A DNA stretch of 5,497 bases from an uncultured Rickettsiales bacterium (GTDB taxonomy: Bacteria; Pseudomonadota; Alphaproteobacteria; UBA8366). Position 1 is the first letter of the stretch. Every line of letters begins with the position of its first letter. A program made the translations under genes and the position numbers. The notes below the pieces were generated by a model. That model was not told the DNA's origin, did not search any database, and worked only from the letters and a program-made list of their open reading frames with translations. Shown piece by piece: positions 1 through 5,497 of the stretch. Where the stretch lies: NCBI GenBank assembly GCA_913046825.1, contig CAJWTF010000189.1:1-5497 (forward strand), given 5' to 3'.

Positions 1-1
1 C

Positions 2-592
2 ATTAGCGGGAGGGCGTGAGGAACGTATGTGGAGTGTAGCGGTTTTCAGCTTCTCCGCCATTGCTTTGGTGAATTGGGCGGTGGTTGTGGCGACAGCTTC
101 GGCTGCACTTTCCAGCATGCAATCGCGCCCGCAGCTTTTCTCGACGTTGTGTCGTTTGCAGCTGCGGAACTCGTGCGTCGCGGTGACTTTGCCGAATGCC
201 ACGTCGCGGGCTTCCTCGTCGATTTACACAAAAAAACGATTGCCCTTATTCCTGCGATGCATGGATATGGAAATCATGACCCCCAAGACCGTTGAAATGC
301 GTGCTGATGAATTACGCGCGACTTCCACGGCTAGGTCCATGTTGCGCTCGATCTTGCCGCTCATTTTGCGGGCAGAGGGAATATCGGCGACGCTGCGCAC
401 GATCATGCCCTTGAGCTTTAATTGCGGCGATATTGTGTTATACGCCGCTTTAAAGATATCGCTGGAGGACGGAATGCTGCTGGGATCGCGATGATCCGCG
501 ACGACCAGGATGATTCGGGATTGTGCCGACGCGGGACGGTCGACCATCGCGAGGATACCGACCAGCAGCACGGATAGAACAATTCGGCTCAG
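2..592 (-). pseudogene. Secreted protein of unknown function, interrupted by an in-frame stop and partial at the left edge
   Basis: The frame begins with a convincing Sec signal peptide (MSRIVLSVLLVGILAMVDRP if CTG at 592-590 is read as start). It has a basic residue at 3, a hydrophobic core at about 4-17, and a probable cleavage after Ala-Ser-Ala at 21-23, so the product would be exported. After 122 codons it meets TAA at 226-224. The same frame then stays open for 74 more codons to the edge, with protein-like sequence (IDEEARDVAFGKVTATHEF, three Cys in a charged stretch, then a probable amphipathic helix near AEAVATTTAQFTKAMAEKLK). A single CAA-to-TAA change would explain the break. The only canonical in-frame start is GTG at 571, which would cut the signal peptide. 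The alternating beta/alpha pattern and a closing 'Gly-Lys-Val' strand faintly recall CsgG/LpoB/FlgT-like periplasmic folds, but I do not recognise the family. It is divergent from the dioxygenase. A functional truncated protein or a sequencing error remain possible. Confidence 0.6.
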
Positions 593-598
593 AAGACA

Positions 599-618
599 CC
601 TGACCCTTCCTCTCTCCC
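599..618 (-). promoter_or_regulatory. Purine-rich ribosome binding region of the interrupted secreted-protein gene
   Basis: On the minus strand this stretch reads GGGAGAGAGGAAGGGTCAGG. The last AGG (601-599) lies six bases before the CTG at 592-590 and the stronger GAGGAAGG lies a little farther away. The position supports translation starting at the CTG that begins the complete signal peptide rather than at the GTG 21 bases further on. There is no ATG, GTG or TTG in this frame between the upstream stop and position 571. Confidence 0.45.
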
Positions 619-654
619 AAGGTCACGGTCATTGAACTAATTGAATACGGCGGC

Positions 655-660
655 AAAGGA
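655..660 (+). promoter_or_regulatory. Ribosome binding site of the dioxygenase, deciding the ATG at 671
   Basis: AAAGGA lies ten bases before ATG 671, a somewhat long but acceptable spacing. An in-frame TTG at 641 would add ten residues (NTAAKESQT...) that lie over the binding site and do not look like family sequence, so 671 is preferred. Confidence 0.6.
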
Positions 661-670
661 AAGCCAAACC

Positions 671-1552
671 ATGACGATTGAAATCACCCCGCTGACGCCG
701 GTCTTCGGTGCGCGGATTACCGGGTTCGATGCGCGCGATGCTCTCGACGAGGCGACGATTGTCGCGATTGACCGGGCGATCGATGACTATTCCGTCCTGC
801 ACTTGCCGGGGCAACCCGTCACAGACGATGAGCAGGTTGCCTTTACCGAGCGGTTTGGCCCGTTGGAGGGAACCTTACCGGGGGCCGTTGGCGCCGGCTC
901 GAAAGTCGCCCGGATGTCGAATTATTTGCCGGACGGCACGATGAAGGACCCAAACGGCCAGAAGGCGCTGTTCACGCGTGCTAATATTTTTTGGCATACG
1001 GACAGCTCCTTCAATCCCATTCCTGCGCGGGCTTCCATGCTGTCGGCACGCGAGATCGCAACAAGTGGTGGGGATACGGAATTCGCCTCGACCCGCGCCG
1101 CCTATGACGCGTTGAGCGAGGAGATGCGGGCCAAACTCGAAGGCCTGATTGCCTATCACGATATCGCTCACTCTCGGCTGAAGCTGTCGCCGGATGCGGT
1201 CACGGCGGAGCAGCGCCGCAAGATGCCGCCGGTGCCCCAAGCAATGGTACGCGTCAATCCGACGACGGGCCGCAAATCGCTGCTGATCGGCAGTCACATC
1301 TCCCGCATCGAAGGCATGGCGGACTACGAAGCCGAGGCGTTGAACACGGAGTTGGTGGCACTCGCGACCCGGCCCGAGAACACCTACCGCCACAAATGGT
1401 CGACAGGCGATATTATCATCTGGGACAACCGCGCGGTTTTGCATCGCGGCCTGCCTTATGACGAGGTCAACGACCGCCGCCTGATGATCCGCACGACCTT
1501 GGCAGGGACGGCGCCGACGGTCATCGATGGGCGTATTCAGCCCGGCGCTTAG
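671..1552 (+). CDS. TauD/TfdA-family Fe(II)/2-oxoglutarate-dependent dioxygenase
   Basis: This is a 293-residue cytoplasmic non-haem iron oxygenase, a normal length for the TauD/TfdA family (PF02668). Such enzymes couple decarboxylation of 2-oxoglutarate to hydroxylation of a small, usually anionic substrate such as taurine, alkyl sulfates or phenoxyacetates. Visible landmarks are the N-terminal VFGARITGFD (11-20), the facial-triad pair His109/Asp111 in FWHTDSSF, Thr136 in GGDTEF (the position that contacts 2-oxoglutarate in TfdA), the distal iron ligand His258 in WDNRAVLHRG, and the arginine cluster Arg269/Arg270/Arg274 that holds the 2-oxoglutarate carboxylate. All catalytic residues are present, so it should be active. 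The wording WDNRAVLHRG...RRLMIRTTL is closer to TfdA-like members than to strict taurine dioxygenases. The substrate cannot be deduced. It stands alone on the plus strand, diverges from the broken secreted-protein gene, and its TAG overlaps the TAA of the convergent acyl-CoA synthetase. Confidence 0.93.
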   Translation: MTIEITPLTPVFGARITGFDARDALDEATIVAIDRAIDDYSVLHLPGQPVTDDEQVAFTERFGPLEGTLPGAVGAGSKVARMSNYLPDGTMKDPNGQKALFTRANIFWHTDSSFNPIPARASMLSAREIATSGGDTEFASTRAAYDALSEEMRAKLEGLIAYHDIAHSRLKLSPDAVTAEQRRKMPPVPQAMVRVNPTTGRKSLLIGSHISRIEGMADYEAEALNTELVALATRPENTYRHKWSTGDIIIWDNRAVLHRGLPYDEVNDRRLMIRTTLAGTAPTVIDGRIQPGA

Positions 1553-3711
1553 AGCCGCTTCTCTAAGTGGCTCATGGCGGCTAGGGCATCCGCGGCATCC
1601 GGTAGTTCGTCGAACACCGGGATGCCGTTCGCCAGTGCCCGCTCTCGGTAGGCGCGTTTCTTGTCATCGATCTCCGCTGAACCGTCTGAGCGGAGTGCCA
1701 GCGCAAAATGCGCCTGGCCCGGATATTTTTGGCCGATATCGACCGCGGCCTGGAACAGATTGTCGATGGGGTCGACATCGCCCCGCCCGACAAAAGCGGC
1801 AAGGTTCAAGTGCATGACCACCGCGTCCGGTGCGGCGGTCTCGTAGACGATGTCCAAGATCTGGTTGGCAACGCGGCCCTCTTCCTTCTGCAAGGTGCCG
1901 ACCGGTGTGTCGATGGGATTGGCGACACTGGTGCCGGGCGGCAAGCCGAGGGCTTCGAGCGTTTGTCGCGTATGCTCGGGGAAGGGGCTGACTTCCAGTC
2001 CGCGCGCCGCGAAGAAGTCGGTCGCGAGGACGCTGGTCCCACCGCCATTGCCGAACAACACGACTTTTTTCGTCGGCCGTTCCGGCCGAACGGTGAGTTG
2101 CTGCAACGCGAGCAGCGCATTCACAAATTGATCGACGGTGTCAACCATGACGGTCGGCGTTTGCGCACAGAGCGCGTTCCATGCCGCCATGTTATCTGCA
2201 AGCGCGCCGGTGTGAGAGGCCGCCGCCATACGACCCAATTCCGAGCGGCCACCCTTCATCAAGACCAATGGTTTCGGTGTGGATGCATTTCGCAGGAGAT
2301 CGAAGAACTGCCGACCATCGCCAATTTCCTCGAGATAGAAACCGATGACCGAGGTCTGCCGGTCTTCGAGATAGAATTCCAGTAGGTCGGCAGGGCTTAC
2401 ATCCGCGCAGTTGCCCGCGGTCACGAAGCCACTGAAACGCAGACCACGCCATTGTCCGCGCTTGATGATGTCGGTGCCAAGGCCACCGCTTTGCGTCACC
2501 ACACCGACGCGACCAAGTTCCTTGGGCGCGTCTACTGGAAAGGTGACACCGCCGCGCGGTGAGTAAATGCCGAGGCAATTAGGGCCGATGAGCCGACACC
2601 CGGCTTCTCGGGCTTGTGCGAGTAATTCCGCCTCCAATGCGACGCCTTCTTCGACTTCACGGAAGCCGCTGGAAATTACCTGCGCGAATTTGACATTCCC
2701 TTTCGCGGCACCGATGAGAGGCGGGATGCGGTCGGCCCGCGTCGCGATATAGGCATAGTCGACCGGCTTCGGTGTCTCTCCCAGGCTGGGATAGGCTCTT
2801 AGCCCCTCGATCTCTTCGGCCTTCGGATGGATCGGATATATCTCGCCCGCGTAGCCATAGGCTTTCATCCGCCGAATGAAGGTGTTGGCGATGATACTGC
2901 TCGTGGTCGAAGCACCGACGACAGCGATGGTCTTCGGTGCGAAGAGCGCTTCGAAACGAGCAGTGATGGAATTAGTGGTTTCATCTTCTGGTTTATCTGC
3001 TCCGGATGCGGTGTTGTTCAGGACAATCGCGACATCGACGGCGACGGCTGCGTCTGGTCCGACGATTACTGGATTGATGTCGAGTTCCGCAATGCCGTCT
3101 CCATGGCGAGTGAGTAATCCGTCTTTGCCTCCTATTTTGAGGAGCAAGTCAGCGATGGCGTCTAGCGAGACGGGTGCCTCGCCGCGGGTGCCTTCTAGGA
3201 TTGCCTTGCCGCGCAACTCGTCGAGCATCTCGCGAGCATCGCGTTCCGTGATCGGGCACAAGCGGAACGATACGTCTTTTAGGACTTCGACGAAAACGCC
3301 GCCGAGGCCGACCATGATCATCGGACCGTAATGTGGGTCGCTGAGACCGCCGATGACAACTTCCTTCCCGGGCGTAGCCATTTCCTCGATGAGGAAGCCG
3401 TCGATCGTGTTGGCATCAATGGTGGGAAGGGCTTTCATTTCCTCAATCGCGCTCTTTATCGATGCGGCATCAACAAGATTAAGCCGGACACCCCCAGCGT
3501 CGCTCTTGTGCAATATGTCGTCGGAAAGGACTTTGAGCGCGAACGGCGGAGTCTTATCCGCTATTCTACGATCAACCTCCGATGCGTCGGCGACCCTTAC
3601 GGATCGCGGCACGTTGACGCTGTAACCCGCAAGGAGCGCCTTGCCCTCCATTTCGTTTAGCGCATTTCGGCTGCCCGCGCGGGCGAGTGCGAGGAGATCG
3701 AGATTCATCAT
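1549..3711 (-). CDS. NDP-forming acyl-CoA synthetase (acetate--CoA ligase, ADP-forming family), beta-alpha fusion
   Basis: This 720-residue cytoplasmic enzyme should make an acyl-CoA from a carboxylate, CoA and ATP through acyl-phosphate and phosphohistidine intermediates, releasing ADP and phosphate. Domains in order: an ATP-grasp (beta) domain at about 10-230 with ILHKSDAGGV around His68, the nucleotide-binding segment EEMATPGKEVVIGGLSDPHYGPMI in part (109-132), and ELDINPVIV at 209-217; a linker at about 232-250; a Rossmann-like CoA-binding domain from 252 with TIAVVGAS at 261-268; then succinyl-CoA-ligase-like domains with GPNCLG (376-381), TQSGG (406-410), the catalytic His500 in ASHTGA, and FGNGGGTSVLATD (553-565). 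Both histidines known to relay phosphate in this family are present. ATG is duplicated at 3711 and 3708, so either could start. There is only a weak ribosome binding site, but the carboxyltransferase stop is four bases upstream, so translation is probably coupled. The acid substrate is unknown. Confidence 0.92.
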   Translation of the reverse strand: MMNLDLLALARAGSRNALNEMEGKALLAGYSVNVPRSVRVADASEVDRRIADKTPPFALKVLSDDILHKSDAGGVRLNLVDAASIKSAIEEMKALPTIDANTIDGFLIEEMATPGKEVVIGGLSDPHYGPMIMVGLGGVFVEVLKDVSFRLCPITERDAREMLDELRGKAILEGTRGEAPVSLDAIADLLLKIGGKDGLLTRHGDGIAELDINPVIVGPDAAVAVDVAIVLNNTASGADKPEDETTNSITARFEALFAPKTIAVVGASTTSSIIANTFIRRMKAYGYAGEIYPIHPKAEEIEGLRAYPSLGETPKPVDYAYIATRADRIPPLIGAAKGNVKFAQVISSGFREVEEGVALEAELLAQAREAGCRLIGPNCLGIYSPRGGVTFPVDAPKELGRVGVVTQSGGLGTDIIKRGQWRGLRFSGFVTAGNCADVSPADLLEFYLEDRQTSVIGFYLEEIGDGRQFFDLLRNASTPKPLVLMKGGRSELGRMAAASHTGALADNMAAWNALCAQTPTVMVDTVDQFVNALLALQQLTVRPERPTKKVVLFGNGGGTSVLATDFFAARGLEVSPFPEHTRQTLEALGLPPGTSVANPIDTPVGTLQKEEGRVANQILDIVYETAAPDAVVMHLNLAAFVGRGDVDPIDNLFQAAVDIGQKYPGQAHFALALRSDGSAEIDDKKRAYRERALANGIPVFDELPDAADALAAMSHLEKRL

Positions 3712-3715
3712 GGCT

Positions 3716-5251
3716 TCAATAACTCGTCGGCCAGGTTTGCATCAAATGCTGGCCGATGCCGTTGTTTTTCCGTGACCGGTAGACGTCCAGCATTCGGATG
3801 AGGTAGTCGCGTGTCTCCTGCGGTTTGATTATATTCTGAAGCGAGAAAATGGTCGCCATATCCCAGACTGCCGAGTCTTTCTGAATGTCGGCCAACGCAT
3901 CCTCGAACCCTTCCTCGCCGATATCTACCCCGTGGACAATGCTGGTTGCGAAATTCGGGTCCATGAAGCTGACTTCGGCCGTCGGCCAGGCGATCATTTC
4001 GTCGTTATGCTTGCCGCCGCCCATTGCCACATATGCGCGGCCATAGGCTTTACGGACGATGACGGTAATGCTCGGCACTGTTACCAGACAAGATGAGTTC
4101 ATGAAGTTCATGATCCATCCGGGAGCACCCTTGCGCTCCGCCTCTGTCCCCACGACGAAGCCCGGCGTGTCCATCAAGCGCACCAGCGGAATGTTGAAAC
4201 TGTCGCACATGACCTGGAAGTCGATGATCTTACGGCAAGCTTCCTGAGACAGCGCGCCACCACCAAATTGCGGATTGTTGGCGACGATGCCCACGCTCTT
4301 GCCGTTGAGGCGCGCGAGACCGACCGTCCCCGCTTTACCGAAGCGCGGTTTGAATTCGAAGAAGCTGTCCTTGTCGACGATGATCTCGATGATCCCGCGC
4401 ATGTCATAGACCTGCGCTTGGCGTTCTGGGAGGATATCCAGAATTCCGTCTTGTTCTTGCGCCGCGTCCTCCACCGCTTCGTATTCGGGCGGTAGCAGAC
4501 CGTTATTGGCGGGCAGATAAGAGAGGAAATGTTTGATCTCATCCATCGCTTCTTGGTCGGTATCGACGAACCGGTCGATAAGGCCGGTTTGATCAGCGTG
4601 TAGGCGCCAACCACCAAGTTCCTCCAGATCCACCTGTTCGCCGATAGCCATGGAAACCAGACGTGGACTCGAGACCGACATGATCGAGCCTTTTTTCATC
4701 ACCGCGAAATCTGAGCAACAGCACAACCAGGCGGAGGAACCAAAGGCGGTATCTAGTGCCGCCGCGGCCCAGGGCGTGTCGCGCATGCGCCGGAACTGGG
4801 TCGTGTCGTTGCCGAGCAGGTTTCCCATGCCCCGCGCGCCCATGGCGTCCGGCAGGCGCGCGCCGGTAGATTCGCCGATGTGGACGAACGGAAAGCCCTT
4901 TGCCGTGGCGACACTGCGCGCATGGCCCATCTTTTTGGAGTTGGTGGCGCTCGTGGAGGCACCCTTTACGGTGAAGTCATTTACGCACAGGCCGATATCA
5001 CGCCCCTCGATCTTGGCGAAACCGACGATCTTCCCGTCGCGAGGCGTTTGCTGTTCGTCTTCTCGTGAGATGCTAGACGCGCCGAGAAGACCGGTCTCAA
5101 TAAAGCTGCCTTCGTCGACAAGCGCTTTCATGCGTTCCCAAGCATTGAGTTGTCCGCGATTACTCCGCCGAGCGAGTTTCTTTTCGCCCCCCATTGCACG
5201 GGCCTTAGCGCGCCTTTCGTCGAGTTGCCGCAGTATTTCTTCGTGTGCCAT
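3716..5251 (-). CDS. Acyl-CoA carboxyltransferase subunit (propionyl-CoA carboxylase beta-like), divergent active site
   Basis: This 511-residue protein is a full-length member of the carboxyl_trans family (PF01039), with two crotonase-fold halves. Classical members move CO2 from carboxybiotin to an acyl-CoA. Recognisable parts are the N-terminal LNAWERMKALVDEGSF (35-50), GKIVGFAKIEGRDIGLCVNDFT, ESTGARLPDAMG (127-138), SDFAVMKKGS (180-189), ELGG (211-214), then the second half with VGIVANNPQFGGGAL (320-334), MCDSFNIPLVRLMDTPGF (348-365), RKAYGRAYVAMG (400-411) and AWPTAEVSFM (421-430). ATG at 5251 is chosen over the adjacent TTG at 5254; GGA eight bases upstream is a weak ribosome binding site. 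It is the first gene of a two-gene operon with the acyl-CoA synthetase. Oddities: Ser172, Arg405 and Val408 replace residues that are Gly, Gly and Asp in typical PccB, and Cys177-179 form a triplet. No biotin carboxylase or carrier is nearby, so it may use an unlinked one, or may not be a biotin-dependent carboxylase. Family assignment is secure, substrate is not. Confidence 0.9.
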   Translation of the reverse strand: MAHEEILRQLDERRAKARAMGGEKKLARRSNRGQLNAWERMKALVDEGSFIETGLLGASSISREDEQQTPRDGKIVGFAKIEGRDIGLCVNDFTVKGASTSATNSKKMGHARSVATAKGFPFVHIGESTGARLPDAMGARGMGNLLGNDTTQFRRMRDTPWAAAALDTAFGSSAWLCCCSDFAVMKKGSIMSVSSPRLVSMAIGEQVDLEELGGWRLHADQTGLIDRFVDTDQEAMDEIKHFLSYLPANNGLLPPEYEAVEDAAQEQDGILDILPERQAQVYDMRGIIEIIVDKDSFFEFKPRFGKAGTVGLARLNGKSVGIVANNPQFGGGALSQEACRKIIDFQVMCDSFNIPLVRLMDTPGFVVGTEAERKGAPGWIMNFMNSSCLVTVPSITVIVRKAYGRAYVAMGGGKHNDEMIAWPTAEVSFMDPNFATSIVHGVDIGEEGFEDALADIQKDSAVWDMATIFSLQNIIKPQETRDYLIRMLDVYRSRKNNGIGQHLMQTWPTSY

Positions 5252-5341
5252 CAATGGTATCCAGGTTCGTGTGGAACGAGATTTTCGTGCTTTGTGTTAG
5301 ATAGCGCAAAAGCAGTTCGCAGTCTAAGGCTGTGCAGAATT

Positions 5342-5370
5342 TTGCGACGCTTTTCGGCAGAAATTACGAT
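5342..5370 (+). promoter_or_regulatory. Possible sigma-70-type promoter for the response-regulator gene
   Basis: TTGCGA (5342-5347) matches four of six bases of the TTGACA consensus, and TACGAT (5365-5370) matches four of six of TATAAT, with an ideal 17-base spacer. Transcription would begin near 5377, leaving a short leader before the ribosome binding site at 5389-5395. This is an inference from sequence alone. Confidence 0.35.
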
Positions 5371-5388
5371 GCCATGGTTCGGGCAATC

Positions 5389-5395
5389 AGAGGGG
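5389..5395 (+). promoter_or_regulatory. Ribosome binding site deciding an ATT start for the response regulator
   Basis: AGAGGGG ends seven bases before ATT 5403, an optimal spacing. The next canonical in-frame start candidate, TTG 5415, is 19 bases away and would remove the first residues of the conserved beta-1 strand. ATG 5396 is in another frame and reaches TGA at 5426-5428 after ten codons. Confidence 0.5.
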
Positions 5396-5402
5396 ATGGG
5401 AG

Positions 5403-5497
5403 ATTACGAATATTTTGGTCGTCAATGATGATGGGGACAAGCGGCTGTTGCTGCGCATCCTGTTGGAGGAGAACGGTCATGCTGTTAACGAAGCAGA
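5403..5497 (+). CDS. CheY-like response regulator, N-terminal part of receiver domain (partial at right edge)
   Basis: The 31 visible codons read ITNILVVNDDGDKRLLLR then ILLEENGHAVNEA, which is the standard opening of a receiver domain: beta-1 strand NILVV, the acidic pocket, helix alpha-1, and the GH.V..A turn into beta-2. Such proteins accept a phosphoryl group from a histidine kinase; the phosphorylated Asp would lie beyond the window, so an attached output domain cannot be excluded. The first pocket acid is Asn8, followed by Asp9 and Asp10. The frame is open upstream to a TAA at 5325-5327 but contains no ATG, GTG, TTG or CTG before 5415, so ATT (5403), where MTNILVV would be expected, is the best start. 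The gene is divergent from the carboxyltransferase across about 150 bases and is probably functionally unrelated to it. Confidence 0.75.
   Translation, partial: MTNILVVNDDGDKRLLLRILLEENGHAVNEA

Noticed and set aside
27..494. 155-codon plus-strand open frame across the left part of the window
   Set aside because: It runs antisense to the interrupted secreted-protein frame, has no ribosome binding site or recognisable domain, and its composition looks like a reverse reading of coding sequence. The minus-strand frame has a signal peptide and protein-like order.
641..670. TTG 641 as the dioxygenase start, adding ten residues
   Set aside because: The extension covers the ribosome binding site and does not resemble the family N-terminus, while ATG 671 gives the typical start of TauD/TfdA proteins.
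875..1444. 189-codon minus-strand open frame
   Set aside because: It lies wholly inside the dioxygenase, antisense, with Arg- and His-rich shadow composition. The dioxygenase frame carries all family motifs.
1708..2385. 225-codon plus-strand open frame
   Set aside because: It is antisense to the acyl-CoA synthetase, with no start signal and no domain; it arises from GC-rich codon bias on the other strand.
4650..5300. 216-codon plus-strand open frame
   Set aside because: It is antisense to the carboxyltransferase, whose motifs and codon pattern are clear, so it is treated as a shadow frame.
5305..5346. Inverted repeat CGCAAAA ... TTTTGCG with a 28-base loop in the intergenic region
   Set aside because: The arms are only seven bases with a long loop and no U-tract. 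It is compatible with chance and not good enough to call a terminator or operator.
5374..5428. ATG starts at 5374 and 5396 as alternatives for the response regulator
   Set aside because: Both are out of frame with the receiver motif. The 5396 frame stops at 5426-5428, and the 5374 frame gives no receiver-like sequence.

Overview
The window looks like a chromosomal segment of a Gram-negative proteobacterium, most likely an alphaproteobacterium. That is an inference from moderately GC-rich coding sequence, short intergenic gaps, and a gene set typical of metabolically versatile soil or marine members of that class. No RNA gene, mobile element or CRISPR array is visible, and coding sequence fills nearly everything.

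Layout from left to right: (i) 2-592, minus strand, a small secreted protein of unknown function. Its reading frame is cut by one in-frame TAA at 224-226 but stays open on both sides of it, and it has only a CTG where the natural start should be. It is most simply read as a recently broken gene that runs off the left edge. (ii) 671-1552, plus strand, a complete TauD/TfdA-type Fe(II)/2-oxoglutarate dioxygenase, divergent from the broken gene across 78 bases. (iii) 3711-1549, minus strand, a complete 720-residue NDP-forming acyl-CoA synthetase (acetate--CoA ligase, ADP-forming family) with ATP-grasp first and CoA-binding second. It meets the dioxygenase tail to tail, both stop codons sharing the four bases TTAG at 1549-1552. 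(iv) 5251-3716, minus strand, a complete 511-residue acyl-CoA carboxyltransferase subunit lying four bases upstream of the synthetase, so the two form a tightly coupled operon. (v) 5403-5497, plus strand, the first 31 codons of a CheY-like response-regulator receiver domain. It has no canonical start codon; ATT at 5403, behind a good ribosome binding site and a plausible promoter, is the best candidate.

How the parts may work together: the synthetase would activate a carboxylic acid to its CoA thioester, and the carboxyltransferase would act on an acyl-CoA. The dioxygenase could supply or process a related small acid, but its substrate cannot be read from the sequence and its convergent orientation means it is not in the same transcript. 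No biotin carboxylase or biotin carrier is present, and the carboxyltransferase differs from classical propionyl-CoA carboxylase beta chains at both oxyanion-hole positions and at the known substrate-specificity position. The two-gene CoA operon with this divergent orphan carboxyltransferase is the best candidate here for undescribed biochemistry.
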